64,000 nt of DNA from Sclerotinia nivalis (taxonomy: Eukaryota > Ascomycota > Leotiomycetes > Helotiales > Sclerotiniaceae). How positions within the stretch are numbered: position 1 is the first letter of the stretch; every line of letters starts with the position of its first letter. Made by a program: the position numbers and the translations under genes. The notes under the pieces are model-generated. The model ran no database searches and was not told the DNA's origin. It saw only the letters and a program-made list of their open reading frames with translations. The DNA is taken from the NCBI GenBank assembly GCA_029531795.1, contig JAPEIS010000015.1, positions 806,001 to 870,000 on the forward strand, given 5' to 3'. This document shows positions 1-13,357 of this stretch, one piece after another.

Positions 1-975
1 ACCGGCATACTCTACTCTAATCTAAGAGAAATCCCTTCAAACATCATCAGCAACCGCACACAGCAGCCTATCGTTAAATAAACCATCATGTATCAGTCAG
101 TCCAACGCCAAAAAAAATAGCCAGAACTTCCAGATTCCTATTTCCTACTTCCAACCTCCTATCACCCAATAAACTACATTGCCGCTTCAGGACCTCACTC
201 ACAAACCCATCATCGTTAACAAAATTTATACAATAACCATTCACATACTTCTCTGGTCAAGCCACAGAGGAAGACACGAGCCTTTTTTTTCTGTGCCCGC
301 TATCTCAGGCGATGGCTATCTAATGTCTATATGAAGGTGTACGCACATTACTTTTTGAGTGTCCTTGTGGTCAAAGTGTTGAAAGAGGTTTGGATGGGAA
401 GAAATATATTGAGGAGGGATAGTCGGAGGAAGAATAGTAGCAAGAAAGCGAATCCGAAAAACCAGTGAATTATTGGTGAAGGGGAAGTCGGGAAGAATGA
501 GAAATTAGATAAGGTATGAAAGAGAACGGTAGGTTCGGCGAGTGTATGGAGATATGATTGCGAGGTTGGGCTGATGGTAATTCTGATTGTTAGTTGCTGG
601 GAGAGTTTTGATGAGCGACCGTGGAACTGGGAATCTAGATGGATACGATGCCCAGTCGTACAATGAAATATAATTAATTTAGTAAGAAATAAATTTTGTA
701 TTCACCCAGTCAACTGTGCAATGTAAATTCTTGATTCGCTATCTTTGATCCTCAGAAATACACAAACGAGAAGAATCATGGAGTGAAATCGACATATATC
801 ATAGACATGTGCGTGCTAACAAAAGACGAAGGAAAAAGCTAAGCTAAGGGAAGAGATTTTAGAACGCCAATAATATGCATGTTTAATTAACCTCGTGAAA
901 CATCCCTCGAATATTTTTACACTTTACAATGATCTTTCTTTCGGATGCCATTAGAGGTTTCGAAATCTCTCTCCT
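1..975. other. Intergenic, downstream of THO2
   Basis: I see no open frame with coding character here on either strand. The stretch lies behind the stop codon of the minus-strand THO2 gene and probably holds its 3' untranslated region and part of the next spacer. The left edge is cut by the window. Confidence 0.6.
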
Positions 976-3900
976 CTATCTCCTGGGTCTTTTATCATGA
1001 CCACCTTCTCTCAAACCATCTGCATCGCTTCGTCTCTTCCTGCCACTGCCATCATCCCGCATACCTCGTCCATCGCGGTCACCTCTATCAGATCTGTCCG
1101 ATCGTTGGTTCCGTCTATCTCCTCCCCTATCGCCTCCTCTATTATCAGGGCCATTGGGCCAGTTACCACTACCGGTATTACCACCATGCTGATCACGTTG
1201 AGAGTCGCGATCTCCTCCATGCGTATCCCGACGACTACCATCTCTATCGCGATGTTCTCTTTCCCCCCTTCCACCGGCAGCTAATAAGTCTCTGCTGGCA
1301 GAAGGATCTCCTCTTGAATGTCTATCGGAATCTCTCGACTCTCTATCACCTCCACGGCTCCTATGTTCACCCCTAGATGAGCGTTCATCTTCCGGAGGAC
1401 CAGCACGTTTCTGGTCCCTATTGCGATCGCTAGGTGAACTCCGACGACTTCGGATAGACCGATCATTTCTCGAACCACGTTCTCCTCGATCACTGCGACC
1501 GCGGTCATCATTGCTCGGAGCCGTGTTACCAATCAAATCAGCACGAGCAGGATTTATCAGGTCTCTTCCAGAATCTCTGGCTTGTACAGGGGGCGGACCG
1601 GGCGGTGGCGGTGGCGGTGGCGGAGGTGGTAGGATTGGTGTAGGAGGACCAGAAATTGGAGTTTGTGGTTGACCTCCTTGGCGTCTTCCACGGCGTTCTT
1701 GACCTTGTGGATGCTTGGTTTCTTCAAGCATCCGATTGATATTGTTAATCAAATTTGGCTGTCTACCACCACGTGGAGCACGCTCATTCGATGAGGCAGG
1801 TCCAGTTGGCGCTCCATTCATTCGAGAAACAGGGCTATTTTGAGCTTGAGACTTGGGGCCAAGAGGAGCAGCTTGTGTTTGGAGAGGTGGTGCAGTAGGT
1901 CTTGAACGTGCGTTATCTTGGTGAGATGGTGGGATATTTGCTGCTGCTGTTTGTCCGCCAAAACTCCTTATTCTATCTGGGTGCATCCCACTAGGGGTTA
2001 CACTAGCCACTGGTGATGCCTGTACAGGTGGCTGAGAAGCTTGTGGACCCAAATGTTTCAATCGATCTGGATGCACTCCAGGTGTCGGAGTTGATACAAC
2101 GGGCGCAGTTGGTAGCACAGTGTGTGAAGATGCCGTGGGTTCAATCTGTCCTCGGTCTAACCGTCGCGGATGCCGACCACCAGAAGGACCTGTCGGAGGT
2201 TGCTTGTCTGGACTTGGTGGTCGAGGGATGTCTACTACAGGAGCATTCGCCGACCTGCCATCACGTCGTCCTTGCGGGGCATTCGCCATTCGGTTATTGC
2301 CGCGGTTCCTGTCACGAGGCCCAGATGGAATGTCCGGTTGCTGATTCAAGCGACCAAAGTTAGGATCTACTTGTGATCTATTAAGTCTGCCATGGTCGGG
2401 ATCCACAGGACGCGGTGGAGGTTGTGATTGTTGAAACGAGGAAGTATCTCTTGATCTTTCTGGTGGAGGCACTCCTGGCCTTTCTCCTCTTGGCCCGGCT
2501 GGTGGTGGTGCAACTTCATCAGCACGACCTTTTGGGGTATTTTGGGAGTCAATGGGTGCGTTCCGATTCGACCTATCATCACGTCTCGGATGTTGATGAT
2601 CTTTCTCAGAATCATGGCGTTTTGGAGGTGGTGAATTCTGTCTTGATGGGCGGTCTCTAGCATCATCTCTAGGTCGACGGGGTGAATCGGAACGAGATGG
2701 CTCATTTCCACCAGATATCAGAGCGGCTCGGTCAGGATTAATCAATTCCTGTCTCTCCGAGTTCACTAGTGCCAATCGTTCAGGATTGATTGCTGGGCCT
2801 AGCCCGCGATCCGATGTGACGGATGCCTTGGGTGAAGGTATGGCTGCTTCACGAGACAAACGACCACCATTATCAGGAGTACGGTATCCATTGGATGGAG
2901 CGCGATCTGTGCCATCTCTCCCTGATTCGGCATTCCATCTCGGATTCGAGTCTGTTCGAGGACGGTCACGTTCATTGTTTGGTACGCGATCATTATTTCT
3001 GAAATCTCTTGGCTGAGTATCCATACCCCTTCTGTCAGCCGGGGAAAAGTCACGTCCACGATCCCTAGTTCTATCGCGAACCAACTCTGTAACTCTAGGA
3101 TCTCTTATATCTCGCCTATCCTCATTCCTAGCGGGATGGCGATCCATCATTTGGCGACCAGGTATGGGAGCATCGGGTCTATTAGGTAGATTATGATTTG
3201 CCGGCATATTTCTCTGCAAATCAGGTCGTGGTGGTATGCTTGCTGGCGTGGGATTTGGCGTTGACGCCCTGGCTGCATTTTCGCGCAAAATTCTCTCGCG
3301 TCTTAATAAGATCTCGGATTTCTTCCCTTCATTAGGTGCCGACGAAATCCTATCTTTGGTACTAGTACTATCAAGGGGTGCATCCTTCAACATGTTACCT
3401 TTCTCGGCTGCGGAAGCCAGTTTTGCATCGTCAACTTCGCCGTCTTCGACTTCAGTTGTGGGATTTTTGGGCGTAGAGACTCCCATAGAGCTTCAAAATG
3501 TTAGATTGAAATATATACATTGATTTAAGGGTACTGACCTAGCTCGAGGTTGTGGTTTAAATTCCGGGGCTGTGGGCTTCAGGGTTGTTTTTGTAGCAGT
3601 GCCTTGCCTAGAAGCATCCGAAGGGAGACTGTTGTTCGCTTGCACAGGGGCCTCCTATAATAGTGTTAGTCTTATTAGATAGCAGTTTTCGTTCTCACTT
3701 ACTAGGCTATGACCAAATGCTTGAACCATCACCCATGACTTGGACTTTTTCTTCAATTGTACCAAGATGGCGTTACCAGCGAGAGAAAGATCCTCACGTA
3801 CCCCCTTTTCTCGAGCAGCAATTGTCTCGAGCTGCTTCACGAAGTTGTTGCCCATGAAGTTGATTGCTGGGAATACATCGACAACGGACTTAAGAATGGT

Positions 3901-6900
3901 CGTAGCGTTTCGAATGTGCATCCATTCTGTTCCTTCAAGACAATCACGCAGTGCCCCATTCAACTTTTGGTGCCACGCATACAAGATATTTTTGAAGCCA
4001 GGATTACCGTCATGCTGCAATAACCCCTTTACAGATCCGTCTGCATCAATAGCCTTAGCAAAGCCTGGGAGGTTTTTGCTTGGCCCCCAAGCTTCTTTTT
4101 CATATACTGCTTGATCGGTGTGCCAGCGGGCCAGATCTGTCAAGACCAATCTCAGGAAACGACCTAGATTCTCTGCCTCGCGAACCGTACATGTAAAGAT
4201 CATTGAACGTAAACGATTTGTTCTGAAAAGTCTGCCGTAAAGTGAAAGAGTCCGGAAGTTAGGTGTGCCATTGTCATGTAAGAACTTAATCATCCGGAAG
4301 GAAAAATCTGCATCGCTAGGAGAGAGTAGTAATCGTGGAAGTAAGCATCGCTCAAGAAACGAGTCACTAACGAGATCGCCCTTGACATTACTGAACCATA
4401 AGTTCTTGCGTCTTAGAAGACGACTTTTCTTTCCAGAAAAGGCACCTACTTGCTTGCCAAATTCTGCTAGTAAATTTTCCCTCGTTGTGGCCAATGCTTT
4501 CTTAGTCTCTTCCTTTCTTGCCATTCCGGCTCTACTCATGTCTGAGCGGTCCTTCATTACATCCCCTTGTTCCTTGAGAAGGCGAGAAATTTCAGCTTCG
4601 TAGCTGTGGCTGGGAATAGCCAGATCGCTCAGAGTAGAACTCCAAAACACAACATAAAATTCAGAAGTAAGAAATGCCCAAGACCCTTCGGGTAGGACTT
4701 CTTCAACGGTATTGATGCATGGTAGCAGTAGATCATGAAGTGGATCCGTCTCAAGTGCTGCTACTACCGGGGGTGAATCTGCTCCCTCGACATCTGACAT
4801 CTGTACGTCTTCCTTCGGGGCGGATGTGCCGTTCACTGCAATCGGTTCCTTGGCCGCAGAATTTTGACTATCGCTATTCATACCAACATCACCTTCTGCA
4901 TCAATCTCTACAACTGTAGCCTCCGCCAATGATGATGAAGGTCTAGCACTACCATTAAGATTGGACGATAGTAACTTGGAAATACGATGCGAAATACTTG
5001 GACGACCGATCATGAAAGCAAGTGTTGGGTCTAAGCCAAAATCTTTCATGAGTTCAGAAATTCCAGGAACGAGATCGTCGAATTCTTCAATTGAGAGGTT
5101 GCTACGAAGAAGATCAAGAAACTGGAAAAGAATCATTTGAGTATCATCAACCATCGTAGCTAATAATTTGATAGGAGCTTCATCATCCGAAACAGTATAG
5201 ATGGCCGATTGTCTGTGCTGTGCGATAGAGAGCAAAAGTTGTCCACCTAACTTAGTATCAGTCAAAGCTCTCATCAGTCGCTTTGCTGTCTTTAGCGATT
5301 CGTAACGTTTGTCTTGAAGGTTGATTAATGTCTGGCGCCTTAGGAGCTCGCCTCCAGTCATGGCAGCCAGTTGAGCGTCGGTGAAGTCGGTGTCGGGTAC
5401 AATTCCAGACATTTGAGCGATGAGCTCCTTAAGAATGACCAAGTCGGTAGAGTTGCCTCGATGTAGTTGATCATTAACGTACTGAATTAAAGGGATCAAA
5501 TTCATAATAGAATATCGCTTAAAGACCTTGCCAGCGAATCTTGACAATGCTAGAAGCCATCTACTTGGAAGAAGAGCGAATTCGGCATCATTTCGATTCC
5601 TGTCTTTTCCTCCTAATGAACTCAATAATGACCATACCAGAACATCGTATCCTAAGTCGGTGAAATACTTGCCGCATTCGACAACGACTTCCGTCAGATT
5701 GGTGTATGCTTCAATCTGCCCCAAAGCCACGCTAAAGACTATACCCGGCGATGCATACGCAATCTTCGCTAGATTACGTGCCATTACAGTGAGATTAGTC
5801 ATACTAATCCTCTTCATAGTGCTGATAGTCTCGGATTTGGTCTTGGCAAATGCAGCTCTCATTGGTGGCAACCGAGAGATTTGGCCCTCAAACCATTCTG
5901 CATAGATGGAATATCGGATGGATAGAGGATAGAAGCGAAGCATACCGTACACTTCATTGACCACGCTTGTGTTTGCTTTGGTCAGGCTCAATGCTGGGAC
6001 AAGGAGGCGCTTGAGAAGGTCTTGCCATCGGTCGAAATTTTGTGTTGAGCGATCTTCTGCAAGACTTTGGGTGCCAATCCTAGCCAACTTTGACAATAAA
6101 GTGGCATCTCTACCAATATTAACACCAGAATAATTAAGTAAAGATCCACAAAGAGTGAATATGTCATCTACGGTCTGACAGACAGGTACATTATCTGCCC
6201 ACTCATCCCAGTAGAACCTGTACGCGTTGTTCTCGTTTGTGTCAAATTTATCTGGAAAAGGCCATCGTAGTTGTTTTCGAGGAGGTAAAGCGAGCAAACG
6301 TATTGAGCCTTTCGGCATACCAGTTTGGTCGGGATCTAGGACTTTTTTGGCCGGGCAGTCGGGTACCGCTGAAGTGGATGGTCGACTCATGTCAAAGACG
6401 TGCTGGATGGAATGATTTAAGATACGATGTATCAAATCAAGAAGTTCAGGATAAGCCTCCGGTAGCCAAGGAAAGCGGCCGAGTATAAATAGAGCTTCAG
6501 GAATTGCTCCTATTGTCAGGAGACAAGTGAGAAGTTGTACCTTTTGGTCCGAAGGTTCATTCAGTTTGTCTTTGTCATCAACCTCTGCTGTTTGTTTCCC
6601 AGAAGCATCAGTCTTGGTAGTTGTGGATTCGCGAGTCCGTCCCCCATTTGGTAAAGTGTCATCTACCAGAGCGCCAGCCATCATCAATGCATTCATTGTG
6701 CCTCCACGACTAGCCTTTTCCTTCTCCTCTATCTCTTTCATCTTAGCATCACGAACAGCTTCCATATCCTCATCCAGAGGCCACAAATGAGGGTAAAGAT
6801 CTTTGAGTGAGATAAATCCAATTTTGATCAATAATGCTGTCAGATATATCAGATTCGCGGGTAGTACATCCTCGTTATCTCGAGCCGCGGAAGCGTAAAA

Positions 6901-8370
6901 ACGTAATTTGAACCCAAGCAACTGAGCTGCCGTTCGATTTCCGCAAGGCGGATACGTTCCTGTGGCTTTAATCCATTGGTAATCTGCATCGAGCTTTGCA
7001 TCATCCTCTTTGATAAGTCGTTGTTTCGTGTCTTCATCCACAGGCTGCCTACCTCCAAGCTCAAAGAACGCTTCAATCCCGACTTCACGAGCCCTATTCC
7101 AGAACAATATGTCGCGCTCTAACTGCTGCCTCTTACATAGTTCTTCCTCTTCATCGGTGGAAGTCCAACCGGGGGCGCTCGGTAAAGCCCATGGTGGAAG
7201 ACCCCCACATCGAGGTATCTTATCAAATTCGCCGCTTCTCGGCCACCAAGAACTGGCCCGAAGAAGCTTAATAAAGAAACGGAATTGCTTAATTAGTACC
7301 GCCGCGAACACATCCAACGTAATATCCAGCACTCTTCCCACATCCAGATCAAATGTTCCTATAAGACCTTTCACCTTTTCAAAGGCATCCTCGACAACCT
7401 CACTAGAAGGTGGCTCACTTCCACTGGTAGTAAAAAGCTCAGTAACCAGTTTCGAGTATCCTTCCGTTTCCTCCCTCAAAAGATTGTAGTTTGCCTGTCG
7501 ATAAAGGAGATGGGTAGCTTGTCGAATTCCCATGCGTGTAAAGGTATCTCTTGTAAGCCCGAGGTTCAATAGAAGAGTAGCGTCCAACTTCTGTCGCATA
7601 ACCATTGGTAATATACCTGTGGAGAAAACAAATGTGCGAAGTGCCGCATTCGGTGATTTCAGATCTTCTAACTCGAACATCATGGATAGACAGTCAAGAA
7701 ACAGAGCTTGCGGTTCCAGGGTGCCTGGGACATTATCTGCCGGTGAAGTATCTGGCCCCAATATTTCTTTGATGCAACTGCCCGCATCTGCGGCATCGAT
7801 GCGGCCGTCGAGAGTAGCTCGGATGAATTCTTGAAATACCGTGGCCAAATCCATGGTGTCTTCGTCCTGACGAGCTTGAATGCCCTTCTCTGTCACCTCT
7901 TGTCGGCCAGTTGTGTTCCATGAATACATTTGATCGTCGGTTAGGAAAACGTAATCGAAGGGAGCAGGGTCTGGGTTCCAGCTGGGACTGATCATATCGC
8001 TCGTGGACATTGGAGTTGGAGTTTGCGCTGGAGTTTGGGTAGCGCTCGAAGGTCTGGGAGGTGGTGACATAGGTCCTGGTGTTGGGGTGGCTCTGGTAGC
8101 TATCGAGAGGTTACTAGGATTGCTCGCACTGTTCGAATTATTCAAATTGCGACCATCATTTCTGCGCCCTCTACCTCCACCTCCACCTCCACCCTGATTA
8201 CCTTGGCCTCCCCTGCTACTCCTTCTGTTACCGCCCTCGCGCATACCAGAATCTCTTTCGTGCTGACCTAAAGAAGTATTTCCCGGTCGATGAGGTGAAG
8301 GTCGAGGCTCACCCTGGTCTACGGAATTTCTATCAGTCCTCTTTCGCTTCCCTGCTGGAGCCATCTCCAA
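976..8370 (-). CDS. THO2: THO complex subunit 2 (Tho2)
   Basis: Core subunit of the THO part of the TREX complex, which couples transcription elongation to mRNP assembly and export in the nucleus. Three exons: 8370-3703, 3654-3539 and 3490-976. Both introns are 48 bp (GTAAGT..TATAG and GTCAGT..TGAAG), and the joined frame gives about 2432 residues. The N-terminal 150 residues are basic and glycine-rich (a GGGGGGG run near residue 65). A long helical region follows, carrying the conserved Tho2 architecture including SEFYVVFWSSTLSDL. From about residue 1560 the protein becomes a disordered Arg/Asp/Pro/Ser-rich tail with a poly-proline run and RD/RG repeats. The yeast protein is about 1600 residues; filamentous fungal homologues are longer because of this tail. 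The start may be 8370 or the ATG two codons downstream (8364). It is divergent from MET2. The joined frame across both introns supports one gene rather than two. Confidence 0.9.
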
Positions 8371-8976
8371 ATCTATGGATAAATCTCAACGATCTGCGTA
8401 CATGTGTGTTGAAAGGTTGATAACAGCAAAGAATCGTGTGCGATCTGCGATTTGCGATTTTTAATTTGGAATGTTGTCAGCGTTGACGTAGTTGAGTTTT
8501 GGTCGGATTCTGTGGTTGTTGGATAATTAAAAGACTTTGAAATAAATCACAAGTTATGTGCGCCAACAAAAAATAAGTGTCTAATAAATTTTATTTTGAC
8601 TTCAATTGAATATTCTCAATTGAGAATATCAACTTCTATAAATTCTTTAAAATCCTAAGCAATGAAAGGTTTCCCGCGTTCGCGTGAGATAGAATTAAAC
8701 ACTAGACTGGATTAATACCTAGTATGAAGCTGCTTGTTGTTGAGCCACAGTGTTGAGCCTCACTTCAGCTTCAGCCTCATCACCAAAAAAAATCCATGAA
8801 AACGGGTTTCAAATGTTTCTTTCTCGTAGTTACCTAAGGTTACACAACATGAATTGTTTTTGTTCCGTTCTCCGACTTTGAAAGAAAATCTTCAAAATTT
8901 TCTTACTCGCAAAATCTATCATTACTGGCTCTTGATGACGTCTTTTTGGGCGTCCGATCAATCAATTAATCACAAA
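8371..8976. promoter_or_regulatory. Divergent promoter THO2 / MET2
   Basis: About 600 bp separates the start codons of two genes transcribed away from each other, so both promoters must lie here. The stretch is AT-rich in the middle and contains a perfect 20-bp palindrome at 8610-8629. No TATA box stands out. Confidence 0.5.
8610..8629. repeat. Perfect 20-bp palindrome
   Basis: The bases ATATTCTCAA are followed directly by their reverse complement TTGAGAATAT, with no spacer. It sits in the middle of the divergent THO2/MET2 promoter. It could be a dimer-binding site or a chance feature of an AT-rich stretch. Confidence 0.6.
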
Positions 8977-10632
8977 ATGGCAACTTCAGTAGAAGTCAGT
9001 GGTTCTGAATTCCATTCGCCAAGATACGGTCAGTAATTAGATCTCCGGTGACTTGCAAAAGTTACCCCTCAATTCCCATGAGAAGCAGTGACTGAATACT
9101 ACAAGAAAGAACGCAGCAACAACCTGAGAACCCATTTGCATCTCTCATACCCGATCAAACAATTGCGATCATCCCATCTTTCACATTAGAGTCCGGTGAA
9201 ACTTTACAAAATGTTCCCCTGGCATACAGCACCCGAGGAAAACTATCACCTAACCGCGATAATGCTATGGTCATATGTCATGCCTTGACTGGCAGTGCAG
9301 ATGTCAGCGATTGGTGGGGACCTCTTCTCGGCGGACCTGGTAGAGCTTTTGATATATCTAGATTTTTTGTGATATGCATGAATAGTTTGGGAAGCCCTTA
9401 CGGAAGTGCAAGTCCGGTCACTTGCAAGGATGGAGACCCAAAAAATGAGAGATATGGCCCCGAATTCCCTTTGACAACTATCCGAGATGATGTCAAGTAA
9501 GTGGTTAACTATCTGCCAGCCTGGTACAAGACTGACTGGTTTCAGCATTCACAAGCTTCTTTTAGATGACTTAGGAGTCCGGCAAGTAGCCGCGGTCATA
9601 GGGGGATCTATGGGAGGCATGTTGGTACTAGAATGGGCATACTTTGGCAAGGACTATGTTCGAGCTATTGTCCCAATTGCAACATCAAGCAGGCATAGTG
9701 CTTGGGGTATCAGTTGGGGAGAAGCACAAAGACAAAGCATTTATGCGGATCCGAAATACGATGACGGCTATTACCCGTTCTCAGATCCTCCAACAGCAGG
9801 TCTTGGTGCGGCACGCATGTCTGCATTACTTACTTATAGAAGTCGAAACTCATTCGAGGCAAGGTTTGGACGAAACATACCCGATGCTTCGAAGAGACAG
9901 ACGATCAGTGAAAATCAACAACCCACCACAGCATCGGATATACACCGAGCAATTCACAATGATGGACACAGACAGACCAGATCACCAATTTCTTCGAGGC
10001 CTGGAAGCTCTGCTGCAATTTCAACTATGGCCAGTGAAAAGATAACGGCAAACGGCGGTAATCCTGCAAACTTTACCGATCCTCAATTTCATGGCGCAAC
10101 TCCTTCCTCATCCCCGCCACCGGAGCGCCCCGTCTCCAAGCGCAAATCGACCTCTCATTACTTCTCTGCACAATCGTATCTTCGTTACCAGGGTGGAAAG
10201 TTTGTTAAACGTTTTGATGGAAATTGTTACATTGCCATAACCCGCAAACTCGACACTCATGATGTCTCTAGATATCGAGTGTCGGCAGATTCGGAAAATC
10301 CTATTGCTGAAGCTCTTTCACAAATCGAACAACCAACCTTGGTACTTGGCATTGAGAGTGATGGACTCTTCACATTTGACGAACAGAAAGAAATTGCAGC
10401 CTCTGTGCCAAATGCACGTCTCAAGAAGATTGAATCACCTGAAGGTCATGATGCGTTCTTGCTACAGTTTGAACAGGTCAACCAACACATCTTAGAATTC
10501 TTGAATGAAGTGTTACCTGATATCATGGAAGCCCCTGGAATTGAAAATGTGGAAGCTGAAAACGGAGTAGGAGCTATCACCAAAAGCAGCACTTTTGGAG
10601 AGGCAGAAGTGGATGACATTACAGCATGGTAA
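8977..10632 (+). CDS. MET2: Homoserine O-acetyltransferase
   Basis: Transfers acetyl from acetyl-CoA to homoserine, the first committed step from homoserine to methionine in fungi. Three exons: 8977-9028, 9106-9496 and 9546-10632, giving 509 residues. The first acceptor is inferred from phase. This is an alpha/beta-hydrolase fold enzyme. The N-terminal half holds the family block with CHALTGSADVSDWW and NSLGSPYGSASP. The nucleophile elbow GGSMGG puts the catalytic serine near residue 169. The likely acid is the aspartate near 420 (in ESDGLF), and the histidine is near 449 (in EGHDAFLLQ). Between about residues 265 and 350 there is a Ser/Pro/Thr-rich insertion, ending in a serine/proline cluster before SAQSYLRYQGGKF; such an insert is usual in fungal Met2 but absent from bacterial MetX. 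Divergent from THO2. Confidence 0.93.
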
Positions 10633-13357
10633 ATGGAGTATCACTGGAAATGTATACAATATTTACAGGCTGCTGCTTATATGGTACATCTCCATGCAAA
10701 GATGTATACTTCATGGTCAGTCTTGCCTCTTTTGTTCACGCAGCATTTAACCTTCCTTTGACATTATGTGATGAAATATTTCGGATGTTAAAACATTATA
10801 TCCCCGAGAGCGCAAAACCGTGTGGAAATTTTCCGTTGCCTTCCTTCTGATTGTCTGTTCTTACTCATGTTGATTCAAAGTTTCAATTGGAGTGGTACAA
10901 TCTGGCTGACCATACAACAGTGTTTGAAGTTGCGATTGAGGTTCTTTATATTGAACTTGGAAGCCAAAGAAAATATAATAAAAAGAGCTTCTGCCTTAAT
11001 TGCCGACCAATCATTATCATATGATTACTCCTTCAACCTAGAGGATTGCTCTCGTGAAATAGCAAAAATAATGGATTGATTTAGCAAGCTTTTGGCGTTG
11101 AGATGGTACACAGAATTAATTGAAGAGGTTGCGGAGAGGCACCAAATAACAAGGCAAGGTAATGCAATAATGCAATACCGGAGAACAGTATGTAGGTTGT
11201 ATGTGTAGAATCCTAACAATGAAATGTGTATATGCTGTTAGTCCATCTCAGTGTGAACGTCCCCGCAACCAGCCAGTCTAGTGGTCGTATTCGTGTTACA
11301 CAGCATTTCAAGGGACCATCGTGGGGAGTTTAAATCTATTTTGGTTGGGTGATTTTGTACTCTGTGCGGCACTCTCTGCATTAGATACTACACAATTTCG
11401 ACCCTGAAAATAAGATGGCAATTAATCAAACCTATTATGTATTTGGCATTGGTCAGATGAGCTAAAATCAAGCTTATCGGCAAATCATGGAGAAATCCAG
11501 ACCAAACAAGCTCTAGGATGAGCTTCCAGATATATGTATGGTTGATTCGATACGAACGGTTCGTGGGTTCAACCAATTTAGAGTTTTCTTCTTCTCTTCT
11601 CATCCTCCCTCAATCTCGACTTCTAAAAACTCTCTTTTATTAATGGATACGATTTGAATTTTTGATAGCAGCAGCCATTATATCCTTACTATCATACATA
11701 TCACACATATCATATCTCCAGCTCATCAATTTAATAATGTGGCTTGGGTTCCTGGAATAACGACATCCATGCAGTTTTACGAAGGTTTTAAGATGTTGTG
11801 CATCATCAACACACGCATCTTGCTTCATTCAAAATATTCATTTCGGCTTCATTTACAGGCATCTTAAATATCGATCTTCTGAATTCGATGCGGGTTTGAT
11901 AATGGATGATCTGGCTCGGACCGGTGTCAACGTCAACAAGTACGTAACCTGCGGTCGCAACTATGTCTTAGTCAGGGATCTAAAGGTCTTAACCTCATCG
12001 TCAGTTTGAATTTACTTTCTTTTTTTCCCCTCATCATCAAACCAAAGTAAAGCAATAACAGGATACTTATGTGTTCAATTGTGGAAAGAGAGAGAGGGGA
12101 GGTAAAAGGGTAGCAAGAATATAAGGTTTCAATTCATTTTCTAGACTTCAAGCATCTCATGAATTCTCTGGGGATTTCCTTGATTATCTATCTACCTTAC
12201 CTACTCCAAGGATTTACTACTCCAAAGAATGAAGATACAGCGGGACAGATTAAAATGATAACCATGTACACACTACACTGATTTGTACCAGGTTTTCAGC
12301 TCCAACTCTCTGATTCATTCCTGCTTTCATTTCCAATCTCCTGGGTACATATAATGTTTTTTATCATCTAGGTAAAGTACAGTAGAAGTGTACTACTTAC
12401 ATACTATAAATATCGATATTCGGGAGGGGTATCAACTGGTAGGTAAAGAATAGAAACTAGGAACTAAAAACTTCCTAGTAGGTTTGAGGCGGACAAGAAA
12501 GTAAGTGAAGGAACTTGAAAGGCGGAAATTCTCTCTTTAGACTTTCCCAATACCGGTATTTGAAGTGAGTCCTGCCTTATACTTGTTTTCTATCACCGGC
12601 ATTACACTACTTTGATACTTTACTACTTTACTTTACGGGGACCTTGCATTCCGCTCATTCCCTTTCGAGATTTGGATTGGCATTTCTTCCTTCCTTCTTC
12701 AAAGTCCCAGATACATAAGACTACTTACTACTTACTACATACAACACAATTCAATCCATACATTATCTACCTCATTTTCGACGACTTACGACTAAGACTA
12801 CGTATGTAGGAACATCCACAACATATGAAAATTAATGATTCCTACCCTCTCCCTCATTACTAGGTATAACTACAACTACAACAGCTACTACTACTTACGA
12901 AACTTCTGTCGTCTACATACCTAATATCGGTACCTACTATTCAACCTTGAGAACTCCGGTCTTTAACCTCTTTAACCTCTTTAATTCTTTACCTCTTTAT
13001 CTCTTTTCCTCTTCTCCTCTTCTCCTCTTCTCCTCTTCTCCTCTTCTCCTCTTCTCCTCTTCTCCTCTTCTCCTCTTCTCCCCTTCTCACCACTCGAATC
13101 TTCTTAACAACCTTCATTTCCATCTTTCACTTAATTTATTTTTTGATTCGTCCGACCTTTTTTGTTCTTCCTTCTTTAGCTCATTCAGCTTTTCCACTTA
13201 CAAAGGCTACTCGCTACCTGATTTAGTAGGTACCTCATTCAAATCATCATTGACTTTTCCTTACATTATTTGTATAACCTCGACTGCATCACAAATCTTC
13301 AACCACAACATTTCATCCCCATCCTAAAATACCAAAATATCGTTGGGCTAATCCACG
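10633..13357. other. Intergenic region, long 5' leader of sterol reductase gene
   Basis: About 2.7 kb without a convincing gene. The left part is probably the MET2 3' untranslated region. The right part (roughly 12300-13357) is pyrimidine-rich on the plus strand and carries an 8-bp tandem repeat, as often seen in long 5' leaders of fungal genes. Short open frames here lack start context, splice sites or recognisable motifs. Confidence 0.5.
13007..13085. repeat. 8-bp microsatellite (CTCCTCTT)n
   Basis: About nine head-to-tail copies of CTCCTCTT make an uninterrupted polypyrimidine tract about 270 bp upstream of the sterol reductase start. A plus-strand open frame across it only reflects the 24-nt period and is not taken as a gene. 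Confidence 0.85.

Noticed and set aside
976..3523. Several plus-strand and alternate-frame ORFs across the Tho2 tail
   Set aside because: Shadows of the Arg/Asp/Ser-rich codon bias of the real minus-strand frame.
3491..3654. Two separate genes instead of one Tho2
   Set aside because: Two 48-bp introns with canonical ends connect the frames in phase and the joined length and layout fit Tho2.
12947..13327. 126-codon frame upstream of the sterol reductase
   Set aside because: It is made by the CTCCTCTT microsatellite and low-complexity flanks; no splice or domain support.
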